Assembly: GCA_014239155.1 (NCBI GenBank) | Contig: JAAZZQ010000072.1 | Coordinates: forward strand, 1 to 64,000 | DNA: 64,000 nt | Source of the DNA: Lachnospiraceae bacterium | Lineage (GTDB): Bacteria > Bacillota > Clostridia > Lachnospirales > Lachnospiraceae | Reading direction: 5' to 3' | Part shown: positions 34,616 through 41,994 of the stretch, piece after piece | Layout: the number at the start of each line of letters is the position of its first letter | Position numbering within the stretch: position 1 is the first letter of the stretch | The notes under the pieces: model-generated | Databases searched by the model: none | Seen by the model: the letters and a program-made list of their open reading frames with translations, nothing else | What the model was told of the DNA's origin: nothing | Made by a program: the position numbers and the translations under genes

Positions 34616-36937
34616 ATGCTAAAAGTAAATGGAAAAAATGCAGTGAAAAAAGGTGAGATAATTTTTCAGGAAGGCGATGAACTGAAGCAAATTGGAATTG
34701 TTCTCTCTGGAAAAGTACTCATGCAGGGAAAAAATGTAAAAATGGTTCGACCGCATGGAAGCTATCTGGCATTGAATTTGTTGAACAATTCAGTTTATAG
34801 TGCAACTTATACTGCGCTCGAAGATTCTGTGATTTATGCACTTCCTGTGGAAGGAGAGATGACAATACAGAACATCATTGCTAGGAATGCGGATTATCGT
34901 GCGATTATGGTTTCCTCTCAGTTTCGGATAGCAGTGGAACTTTATCGCATTAAGTCCAGCTTTAATGAGCGTGCGGCAAGGTTGTGTTCCTTTGCACAGA
35001 GAAGTTATGAGGAGTACAAGGAACTTTGTGCGACGGTAGGTGTTCCAGTGGCGGGCATGGAAGAACTTGAGGATCTGCAACCATTCGAGGAGACACAACA
35101 GGATAATGAATACAAAATTACATACTATGAAGAGGGTGCTAAAATTCCATTGAATGCAACAAAAATGTACTTTTCTTATAGTGAGGCGATGGCACGTTTT
35201 CAGGTTGATGAAATTACAGAACTTGTGATAGCATTTCTGGAAGAGTGTTCTGAGGCGACAGAATATATTAAGAATGTGATGGATATAATGTGCTTGCGTG
35301 CGAAGAATAATCTGTTTGAGCATATTTATGAGAAGGCGTATGAGATGAAGGAGAAAACAGATATTCCAAGCGAGATACATACACTTTTAAGCGGTATTAT
35401 TGATGAGATTGCATTTCATCATAAGGAGTTAAGAAGCCAGTCGCAAGATATACCAGAATTTTGCATGGAGTCATTTCAAGAGAAGGCAAACAACCTAGTA
35501 TCAGGGGAGGCGCTTGTCGTAGAGACAAAATCACAGGAAGAGCGGGAGGAAGAAATCCAAAGGGATGTAGTATCATTGAAAGGTTCTATGGAACAGATTA
35601 TAAAGTTTGCGGGATTTGATGAGACAGAGAGTGAGACACTTAAAAAGAATATAGACTATCTGGTGAATGCGCCAGACAGAATGTCTGTGGAGGATGATAT
35701 TAAGAAGGCAAAGAAGACGATTACACCATTAGTATTTAAGCTCTATTTATTCTGTTATCGAAAGATTAGGGAAAGACTACTCGAGCCGCCCAAAGCAGTT
35801 GAACTGTTTATGAATTATGGTATGTTGGATGAGCGTTTGCTGGATGAGGAGCATTTACAGTTTTTATGTGGTATTGAGCCGGAAGTGAATGAAGGTCCAT
35901 GTCAGGTAGTTACTATGATGGAGTGGCTTGACATGATATATGAAGGAAAACGCGATCCCTCCAAGAGTGAATTTGATGAGGACTATGTGGAAAATCTGCG
36001 CACACGAAAAAAGCAGGGTGAGATTACAGAGGCGGAACAGAAAGAGCTGTTTAAAAATATGGATTGCCGCGTAGAATATGAGATTATGAATATGCAGATG
36101 AGCAATTCTCGTACACTGTACGGACAACCGTCTTCCTATATGCCGATTCTCTACAAGGAAGCAATTTTTGGGTATCTTGACAAAATACTTGTAACCAAAA
36201 AGAAGATCAACGAGAGTGTGCTGCACTTCTCAAAATTGGATTACTCTGTATTTTATAGGGAAGTTATCTATTCCAATACAGAACTTAAGATTTTCAATGA
36301 GACAGTGATGAAAAATGTGTATCCAGATGTAATATTGTTTCCGCTGTTTGGAACAAACGCGTCTATGTGGCAAGAGATTGGAGGAAAAAATAAAGGAACA
36401 CCGGGGCGATTTTGCTTTCCAATTATGACAAGCTCTAATATTGATGATTTGATGGTAAAATTGTTTGGGCGTTTTCGCTGGGAATTGTGTCGCTGTATCC
36501 AAGGTATGGCATGGAACGATGTCAAAGTGAAATCGCTTACCTCAGAATATATGGATTATATTCAGTTTTACCGGAAAAATCGAGACTTGTCAGAAGAAGC
36601 GCGGGATAAAGTAAAATTGCAAATTCAAAAGGCAAGAAATAATTCCAGAGAGACATTTTTGATTGACTATGAATCTTGGATTAAAAATGAGGCAAACGGC
36701 TCTATGAAAATGAATAAAGTGGCACGCGAGATTCTTGCGACTTACTGCCCATTTGAAAAAGAGCTTAGAATGAAACTGAATGCCCAGAGACCATACGAGG
36801 TGGCACAGGCACGCGGTTTCCGAAATTCACAGAAAAAGAGACAGGAGTTTGAACTTAAGCTTAAGGCATTACAGAAGGTGACACAAAAAGTTCCAGCTGA
36901 GATGATGAATACCTACAAATTTTATGCAGATATGTAA
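34616..36937 (+). CDS. Large uncharacterised protein with cNMP-binding-like N-terminal domain
   Basis: A 773-residue soluble protein that I do not recognise as a named family. Residues ~1-90 have the pattern of a cyclic-nucleotide-binding beta-roll (KKGEIIFQEGDELKQIGIVLSGKVLM, then Gly-Ser at a turn and EDSVIYALP). The usual phosphate-binding Gly-Glu...Arg-(Ser/Thr/Ala) cassette is not evident, so the ligand is unknown. Residues ~90-370 are mostly helical and acidic. The middle (~480-640) contains aromatic-rich alpha/beta sequence, including NVYPDVILFPLFGTNASMWQE. The end is a basic helix. No signal peptide, membrane segment or helix-turn-helix was seen. It follows the phosphopantetheinyl transferase with a GGAGG site, and a strong terminator ends the unit. 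Confidence 0.7.
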   Translation: MLKVNGKNAVKKGEIIFQEGDELKQIGIVLSGKVLMQGKNVKMVRPHGSYLALNLLNNSVYSATYTALEDSVIYALPVEGEMTIQNIIARNADYRAIMVSSQFRIAVELYRIKSSFNERAARLCSFAQRSYEEYKELCATVGVPVAGMEELEDLQPFEETQQDNEYKITYYEEGAKIPLNATKMYFSYSEAMARFQVDEITELVIAFLEECSEATEYIKNVMDIMCLRAKNNLFEHIYEKAYEMKEKTDIPSEIHTLLSGIIDEIAFHHKELRSQSQDIPEFCMESFQEKANNLVSGEALVVETKSQEEREEEIQRDVVSLKGSMEQIIKFAGFDETESETLKKNIDYLVNAPDRMSVEDDIKKAKKTITPLVFKLYLFCYRKIRERLLEPPKAVELFMNYGMLDERLLDEEHLQFLCGIEPEVNEGPCQVVTMMEWLDMIYEGKRDPSKSEFDEDYVENLRTRKKQGEITEAEQKELFKNMDCRVEYEIMNMQMSNSRTLYGQPSSYMPILYKEAIFGYLDKILVTKKKINESVLHFSKLDYSVFYREVIYSNTELKIFNETVMKNVYPDVILFPLFGTNASMWQEIGGKNKGTPGRFCFPIMTSSNIDDLMVKLFGRFRWELCRCIQGMAWNDVKVKSLTSEYMDYIQFYRKNRDLSEEARDKVKLQIQKARNNSRETFLIDYESWIKNEANGSMKMNKVAREILATYCPFEKELRMKLNAQRPYEVAQARGFRNSQKKRQEFELKLKALQKVTQKVPAEMMNTYKFYADM

Positions 36938-36967
36938 AAAAATGAGTGCTTAGGCACTCATTTTTTT
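36936..36967 (+). terminator. Bidirectional terminator
   Basis: Seven A residues plus TGAGTGC (36936-36949) pair perfectly with GCACTCA plus seven T residues (36954-36967) around loop TTAG. The symmetrical A and T tracts allow termination from both sides, fitting the convergent genes on either side. Confidence 0.92.
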
Positions 36968-36997
36968 ACGAAAATTTATATGGTTTGTATCTCTGCT

Positions 36998-37026
36998 GTA
37001 ACAGGTTAATTTGACTGAACTGTTAC
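36998..37026 (-). repeat. Partial family R repeat (3' hairpin only) at the end of the CNNM gene
   Basis: GTAACAG (36998-37004) and CTGTTAC (37020-37026) flank a loop that ends CTGAA. The string CTGAACTGTTAC is identical to the 3' end of copy 1 near 21099. The stop codon of the reverse-strand CNNM gene (37006-37008) lies in the loop, so the repeat overlaps coding DNA. Confidence 0.5.
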
Positions 37027-38331
37027 CTCTGATTCATTCGGGTTAGATTCATATATCCCATTATCCAAGGTGCTGCCAGATTCGGGGAGAGAAATCACCA
37101 CAGTTTCAATACGGTTGTTATCGACCTTTTTTGCAGTGAGTGTAATGCCATCTACAGTGACGACTGATTCTCCTTCTGTTGGGAAGCGGTCCAGCAATTC
37201 AATCATAATTCCACCAATAGAATCATAATCCTCTGAGTCAAATTTAGTTTCCAGAACATCATTGATATCATCCAATTTCAGACTTCCGCCCACCTCATAG
37301 GTGTTATCTGCAATTTTTTTCAAAAGTTCCGCCTCATCTGCATCATATTCATCTCGAATTTCACCCACAATTTCTTCGAGAAGATCTTCTACGGTAATCA
37401 TACCTACAGTAGCACCATATTCATTTAAAATTAGCGCGACGTTGGTTGTGAGCAGTCGCATTTCCAACAATAAATCTGCCGTCTTCTTATATTCATAAGT
37501 ATAGTATCCCTCACGTAAGATATCACGGATTTTAAAATGTTCTCTGTTTTCAACTAACAGAAAATCTTTTACAATCACAATTCCAATAATGTTGTCAATT
37601 TCATTTTCATAGACGGGGATACGCGAGTACATGGACTCTCGGAACAAACTTAGTAATTCTTCGTAGGAGGCGTTGACGTCAATTGTGGTCATGTCAATAC
37701 GGGGAATCATAATATCTTTCGCCACAGAGTCGCCAAATTCAAAAACATTGTAAATCAGCTTTTTTTCTTCTTGCTCAATAACACCATCCTCATGACTTAC
37801 ATCCACATAGGTTTTTAGCTCTGTCTCAGTCATCATCACGCGAGATGAGGAATCTATATGCAGAAAATTGAGAAATAAGCCAGAAATTTTATCAATGATA
37901 AAAATGACAGGGGTCAATATCTGCATTAGAAGATAGATTGTGTTAGCATATGCAAGTGATAGTTTTTCATTGTTGCACATCGCCCATGTTTTAGGAACAA
38001 TCTCACCAAAAATCAATACAAGTAGTGTGAGAACACCTGTACCAATTCCGACAGCAGCATTTCCCCAAAGTCGAATGACAAGAGAAGTCATCAGAGAGGA
38101 AGCACTAATATTGACAACATTGTTACCAATCAAAATTGCACTGATTAGTTTGCTTCTATTGTCAAGAATTTTTTGCAACTTAAGAACCCTTTTGGAAGGG
38201 TTTTCGTCCGCCATTGCACGCACCTTGACATTGCTTAACGTGGTGAGCGCAGTTTCCGCAGAGGAAAAAAATGCAGACAAAATCAAAAGCACAACTAGAA
38301 TTACAAGTTGTATGACACCGGGGGTATCCAA
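37006..38331 (-). CDS. CNNM/CorC-type membrane protein with CBS pair
   Basis: A 441-residue protein. The N-terminal DUF21/CNNM membrane domain has about four segments, with FFSSAETALTTLSNVKVRA after the first. A CBS-domain pair (~residues 205-330) carries KDIMIPRIDMTTIDVN and IPVYENEIDNIIGIVIVKD. A small C-terminal CorC/HlyC domain (~345-420) contains GGIMIELLDRFPTEGESV. Family members are linked to magnesium export or homeostasis; older names are hemolysin-like. The start is TTG with AGGAG upstream. The last residues (VTVQSN) are encoded in a partial family R repeat. It has its own promoter on the reverse strand. Confidence 0.92.
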   Translation of the reverse strand: MDTPGVIQLVILVVLLILSAFFSSAETALTTLSNVKVRAMADENPSKRVLKLQKILDNRSKLISAILIGNNVVNISASSLMTSLVIRLWGNAAVGIGTGVLTLLVLIFGEIVPKTWAMCNNEKLSLAYANTIYLLMQILTPVIFIIDKISGLFLNFLHIDSSSRVMMTETELKTYVDVSHEDGVIEQEEKKLIYNVFEFGDSVAKDIMIPRIDMTTIDVNASYEELLSLFRESMYSRIPVYENEIDNIIGIVIVKDFLLVENREHFKIRDILREGYYTYEYKKTADLLLEMRLLTTNVALILNEYGATVGMITVEDLLEEIVGEIRDEYDADEAELLKKIADNTYEVGGSLKLDDINDVLETKFDSEDYDSIGGIMIELLDRFPTEGESVVTVDGITLTAKKVDNNRIETVVISLPESGSTLDNGIYESNPNESEVTVQSN

Positions 38332-38381
38332 AACAAAATCACTCCTTTATTCAAAACATAATTTAAAACGTACCAGCATAA

Positions 38382-38410
38382 ATTATAACAGTGTTAAGGA
38401 AATAATACAA
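38382..38410 (-). promoter_or_regulatory. Promoter of the CNNM gene
   Basis: On the reverse strand, TTGTAT (complement of 38405-38410), 17 bases, then TATAAT (complement of 38382-38387) with a TG one base upstream of the -10. It is divergent from the small membrane protein gene. Confidence 0.75.
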
Positions 38411-38443
38411 GATTATATGTGAAAAAATAGGAGGTTGTATATT

Positions 38444-38815
38444 GTGAAAAATGCATTTGGAACGGAACGTCTAGTGGCACTCTTAAAATGTCTTATAGCA
38501 GCTTATCTGATAACTGGTGTTCTTTTATTGGCAGTGGCAGGAGTGCTGTACAAGTTTTCTATTGGCGAAAATATTGTGGATGTCAGTATTATTGTGATTT
38601 ATTGTATTTCTTCTCTGTTGGCAGGACTTTTTTTCTCCAAAGGGGCGCCGAATCATAGATTTGTCTGGGGAATGCTGGCAGGGGCGGCATACTTTCTGAT
38701 TATCTGTGCAGTATCTGTAGTGGCAGAGCCTAATTTTATGCCATTGAGCAATGCTTGTATCACAACGCTTTTTATTTGTCTTGGCAGTGGGATGCTAGGA
38801 GGAATGCTGGGGTAA
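38444..38815 (+). CDS. TIGR04086-type small membrane protein
   Basis: A 123-residue protein with four hydrophobic segments (roughly 12-37, 43-64, 73-92 and 99-120) and glycine-rich ends (GSGMLGGMLG). Size and pattern fit the TIGR04086 family of Clostridia and Bacilli, whose function is unknown. As I recall, the gene is frequently found just upstream of the SCIFF peptide and its maturase, as here, although GH25 lies between. The start GTG at 38444 is preferred because GGAGG (38430-38434) is nine bases upstream. The TTG at 38435 overlaps the ribosome site. Confidence 0.72.
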   Translation: MKNAFGTERLVALLKCLIAAYLITGVLLLAVAGVLYKFSIGENIVDVSIIVIYCISSLLAGLFFSKGAPNHRFVWGMLAGAAYFLIICAVSVVAEPNFMPLSNACITTLFICLGSGMLGGMLG

Positions 38816-39197
38816 TAACATTATAGTGTTTTACCAGATATTTCTGTGTTTAGAATCATTAATATTTTGTAAAAATCATTTCTTTTTTGTTACAATATGT
38901 TATACTGGCTAAGGTGTATTTGAAAAATGCTTTCTGACAGATGTGTGTTATAGCTTGTGGGAGATTTGTGTCAAATGAAGGAGGCGTAGCGGGCTGCATC
39001 GACTAAATTTGGCGCAAATATCACACAAAGTAAAACGTGCAGATGACGGGAATAATTTTTTAAACACGCCTTAGAGCGTATGGATGAAAGTCTGTTACGC
39101 TTAGGAACTGTAAAAAAACTGATACAATCTGTGTTGGATATTTTCTTACAGTTTTTAGGAAACAGTGGGTAATAATAGAAGAACGAGGAGAGTGATT
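38816..39197 (+). other. Long leader of the GH25 gene: promoter, conserved-loop hairpin, family E copy
   Basis: No gene was seen in ~380 bases. An extended -10 (TG, one base, TATACT at 38901-38906) lies ~290 bases before the GH25 start. A 16-bp imperfect hairpin, GAGATTTGTGTCAAAT (38961-38976) with ATTTGGCGCAAATATC (39007-39022), has a 30-base loop containing GGCGTAGCGGGCT. The same loop string (11 of 13 bases) is found in the 17115-17140 loop. A family E repeat follows at 39101-39158. I could not match the leader to a riboswitch class I know. Confidence 0.6.
39101..39158 (+). repeat. Dispersed hairpin repeat, family E, copy 4
   Basis: TTAGGAACTGTAAAAAAA (from 39101) pairs with TTTTCTTACAGTTTTTAG (ending 39158) over ~17 positions with a few G-T pairs and one mismatch. 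The loop starts CTGATACAATCT, which also reads as a -10 TACAAT preceded by TG. It ends 40 bases before the GH25 start codon. Confidence 0.6.
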
Positions 39198-40220
39198 ATG
39201 AAGTACAAGTTACATAGGAAAACAGCAGGATTTAAGGCACTTTTGATGGCAATGATAATCGCTGTGTCAGTAGTTATTCCGCAGATTCGTGTACAGGCAG
39301 CGCCAAACGAGGTTGTACAAGCAGCACTGGGAATTGATGTGTCCCGTTATCAGGGGGCGATTGATTGGAATCAGGTAGCAGCATCGGGTGTGCAGTTTGC
39401 AATGATTCGGGTTGGATATCGCACACAATCTACTGGCATTTTAAATGAAGATCCTTTTGCGCGGTATAATCTCCAGGAGGCGCAACGCGTCGGGCTGAAG
39501 GTGGGAGCATATTTCTTTTCTTCTGCGGTAAATGAGGCGGAGGCAGTTGAGGAGGCATTGTTTACAGCGAATATTATTGATAAGTATCGCATTACATTTC
39601 CGGTAGCTTATGACTGTGAAGGCTTTCGGAATGCGACTCATAGACAATACGCTCTTGGAAGAGACGTCAGAACTGCACTGGCTGTAAAATTTTTGGACAC
39701 AATTGCAGCGCGGGGATATACACCAATGTTTTATGCATCCAGAAATGAGATGACGGACAATAAAGATTGGAATATGGATATTCTTAACAGATACAAAGTG
39801 TGGGTTTCGCAGTATCCGGCGCAGCCATTTCCAATCACCCCGGTCAGCAGCTATGCAGGTGTGCAGGCAATGTGGCAGTATACCTGCAAGGCAACAATTC
39901 CGGGGATTGCTGGAAATGTAGATATGAATGTTTCCTATTTTAATTATGATGGGATTGCAGAGCCAAAAGATCCAAGTGGTGCGCCTCTAGTGAATGCGGC
40001 AGTTGTACAATTTCAGGATGTAATTGAAGTTGTGACCCCTACAACCACAGTAAATTTGCGGACTGTACCAAGTACAGACAGTCTCGATACAGTTGTAGTG
40101 CCAATTAATCCGGGAGATATGATTTTCCGCACAGGAATTGGGAATAATGGCTGGTCGAGAGTGCTCTTAAATAATCAAGTGTTATATGCTTATACAGCGT
40201 ATCTGCAAAAGGTGTTGTAA
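39198..40220 (+). CDS. Secreted glycoside hydrolase family 25 muramidase
   Basis: A 340-residue exported cell-wall hydrolase. The signal peptide has a basic start and hydrophobic core, with likely cleavage after QIRVQA. The GH25 lysozyme domain (~45-255) contains GIDVSRYQGAIDWNQV and the catalytic Asp-x-Glu in FPVAYDCEGF. A C-terminal SH3b-like part begins VNLRTVPSTDS and probably binds the wall. Family members cut between MurNAc and GlcNAc. The frame opens at GTG 39165, but GAGGAG before ATG 39198 and the signal-peptide layout favour the later start. The long structured leader suggests RNA-level control (inference). Confidence 0.93.
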   Translation: MKYKLHRKTAGFKALLMAMIIAVSVVIPQIRVQAAPNEVVQAALGIDVSRYQGAIDWNQVAASGVQFAMIRVGYRTQSTGILNEDPFARYNLQEAQRVGLKVGAYFFSSAVNEAEAVEEALFTANIIDKYRITFPVAYDCEGFRNATHRQYALGRDVRTALAVKFLDTIAARGYTPMFYASRNEMTDNKDWNMDILNRYKVWVSQYPAQPFPITPVSSYAGVQAMWQYTCKATIPGIAGNVDMNVSYFNYDGIAEPKDPSGAPLVNAAVVQFQDVIEVVTPTTTVNLRTVPSTDSLDTVVVPINPGDMIFRTGIGNNGWSRVLLNNQVLYAYTAYLQKVL

Positions 40221-40243
40221 AATGAGAAAATGTGTGATATACT
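40215..40243 (+). promoter_or_regulatory. scfA promoter
   Basis: TTGTAA (40215-40220, overlapping the GH25 stop codon), 17 bases, then TATACT (40238-40243) with an extended TG. Transcription would begin ~30 bases before the scfA start. Confidence 0.75.
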
Positions 40244-40279
40244 ACTTTAGGTTAAAATAACTTGAAGGAGGCAATCAGT

Positions 40280-40426
40280 ATGAAACATATTAAGACATTG
40301 ACAACTAGAGACTATAAGGAATCTGTAAAAAAGGGTGGATGTGGTGAGTGTCAGACATCTTGTCAGTCAGCTTGCAAAACATCTTGCACAGTTGGAAATC
40401 AGAGCTGTGAGAATACAAACAAGTAA
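40280..40426 (+). CDS. scfA: SCIFF ranthipeptide precursor (six cysteines in forty-five residues)
   Basis: A 48-residue peptide beginning MKHIKTLTTRDYKESV with cysteines at positions 21, 24, 28, 32, 36 and 43. Its GGCGECQTSCQSACKTSC core (one stretch) is nearly invariant in the SCIFF family. It is the substrate of the radical SAM enzyme encoded 150 bases downstream, which forms thioether bonds from Cys sulfur to non-alpha carbons (ranthipeptide chemistry; family knowledge). Its biological role is unresolved in Clostridia. AAGGAGG precedes the ATG. The gene is too short for routine ORF calling but is clear from composition and context. Confidence 0.97.
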   Translation: MKHIKTLTTRDYKESVKKGGCGECQTSCQSACKTSCTVGNQSCENTNK

Positions 40427-40428
40427 TT

Positions 40429-40517
40429 TTGCAGTAGCATTTTGTCACAGGTATAATGATTTCACAATAAAAGAATTGGAAATAAGCAGCGGTTCACATT
40501 AAAAATCGCTGCTTATT
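40429..40517 (+). promoter_or_regulatory. scfB promoter candidate followed by leader hairpin
   Basis: TTGCAG (40429-40434), 17 bases, then TATAAT (40452-40457). About 25 bases downstream, AATAAGCAGCG (40481-40491) pairs perfectly with CGCTGCTTATT (40507-40517). No T-run follows, so the hairpin may be a processing or stability element, or a weak terminator separating scfA from scfB. Confidence 0.6.
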
Positions 40518-40533
40518 ATGTGTGTGTTTAAGT

Positions 40534-40564
40534 GTAGGAACTGTTTGCGATTAGGTGATACAGG
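40534..40564 (+). repeat. Family E repeat, copy 5 (left arm and loop only)
   Basis: GTAGGAACTGTTTGCGATTA then GGTGATACAGG matches the left arm and loop of family E, but no complementary right arm follows. It lies 13 bases before the scfB start. Confidence 0.45.
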
Positions 40565-40576
40565 AAGGGAAAAAAA

Positions 40577-41965
40577 TTGATACATCAATATAAAAACAAT
40601 GGATATAATATCGTTTTGGATGTCAATAGTGGTTCGGTGCATATTGTCGATGACATTATTTATGATGTGATTGGTTATATGGTGGAAACTGGACTGGAAC
40701 ATGAGAATAAGGCGGTGGCATTCGAGACCCTTAGCAGGAAATTTGCGGACAGGGCAGAGATATTATCTGAACTTGTCGATGAGATATATGTGTTGAGAGA
40801 GGAAGGAACGCTTTTCACAGAGGATATTTATGAGAAAAGCATTGACGCCTTTCAAAAACGAGAGACAGTGGTGAAAGCACTCTGTTTACATATAGCCCAT
40901 GACTGCAACCTCAAATGTAAATATTGTTTTGCGGAGGAGGGAGAATATCATGGTCGGAGGGCATTAATGAGCTATGAAGTGGGAAAGAAAGCATTGGATT
41001 TTCTGGTGGCAAATTCCGGCAGTCGTGTGAACCTTGAAGTGGATTTTTTTGGCGGGGAACCGTTGATGAACTGGCAAGTCGTAAAAGAGTTGGTCTCTTA
41101 TGGCAGAAGCCTTGAGGAGCCGCATCACAAGAAATTTCGATTTACACTCACAACAAATGGAATATTGCTCAATGATGAAATCATTGATTTTATGAATCGC
41201 GAGATGGCAAATGTCGTGCTGAGTGTGGATGGACGAAAAGAAGTCAACGACAGAATGCGTCCGTTGGCTGGTGGACAAGGCAGCTACGATTTCATTATTC
41301 CAAAATTTAAGAAGGTGGCGGAGAGCAGAAATCAGACAAACTATTATGTGCGTGGTACTTTTACACACTGGAATAAGGATTTTGCAGCGGATGTTTGCCA
41401 TCTTGCCGATTTGGGATTTAAGCAGATTTCTGTTGAGCCAGTAGTAGCACCAGAAAGTGCGGATTATGCGCTTGTCCCATCAGATATTCCAGAGATTCTT
41501 ATGGAATATGATAAGCTTGCGACAGAGATAATTAAGCGATATAAAGAAGGAAAGCCTTTTCAATTCTTTCATTTTATGATAGATTTAAAAGGAGGTCCTT
41601 GTGTTTACAAGCGTCTGTCTGGCTGCGGATCAGGTACAGAATATCTGGCAGTGACACCGTGGGGAGATTTTTATCCGTGTCATCAGTTTGTGGGACAGGA
41701 CAAGTTTCTGATGGGAAATGTGGATGATGGGATTACCAACACAAATATTCGGGAACAATTTAAGGCATGTAATGTATATTCAAAGGAGAAGTGTAAGAGT
41801 TGCTTTGCAAAATTTTACTGCAGTGGAGGATGTGCGGCGAATTCTTATAATTTTCATGGAGACATCAATGATGTTTACGACCTAGGTTGTGAGCTTCAGA
41901 GGAAACGTGTTGAATGTGCAATCATGATAAAAGCTGCTCTTGCCGAGGAAGATGCCAAGGCATAA
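40577..41965 (+). CDS. scfB: SCIFF maturase, radical SAM/SPASM enzyme
   Basis: A 462-residue enzyme that installs thioether crosslinks in the SCIFF peptide. The N-terminal region (~1-95) resembles a peptide-recognition (RRE/PqqD-like) domain. The radical SAM cluster motif is CNLKCKYC (Cys110, Cys114, Cys117), followed by GGEPLMNW. The C-terminal SPASM region carries CGSGTEYLAVTPWGDFYPCHQ and CKSCFAKFYCSGGCAAN with further cysteines for auxiliary [4Fe-4S] clusters. The start is TTG with GGAAGGG upstream. Adjacent scfA and downstream secDF match the common clostridial arrangement. The exact product structure cannot be read from sequence. Confidence 0.97.
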   Translation: MIHQYKNNGYNIVLDVNSGSVHIVDDIIYDVIGYMVETGLEHENKAVAFETLSRKFADRAEILSELVDEIYVLREEGTLFTEDIYEKSIDAFQKRETVVKALCLHIAHDCNLKCKYCFAEEGEYHGRRALMSYEVGKKALDFLVANSGSRVNLEVDFFGGEPLMNWQVVKELVSYGRSLEEPHHKKFRFTLTTNGILLNDEIIDFMNREMANVVLSVDGRKEVNDRMRPLAGGQGSYDFIIPKFKKVAESRNQTNYYVRGTFTHWNKDFAADVCHLADLGFKQISVEPVVAPESADYALVPSDIPEILMEYDKLATEIIKRYKEGKPFQFFHFMIDLKGGPCVYKRLSGCGSGTEYLAVTPWGDFYPCHQFVGQDKFLMGNVDDGITNTNIREQFKACNVYSKEKCKSCFAKFYCSGGCAANSYNFHGDINDVYDLGCELQRKRVECAIMIKAALAEEDAKA

Positions 41966-41994
41966 GCTGCAGAAAGTAAAGGAGTATACGGGCA

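Noticed and set aside
38816-39197. Possible c-di-AMP or c-di-GMP riboswitch before the GH25 gene
   Set aside because: Such riboswitches often control wall hydrolases, but I could not find the conserved core sequences of either class; only a hairpin with the GTAGCGGG loop was seen.
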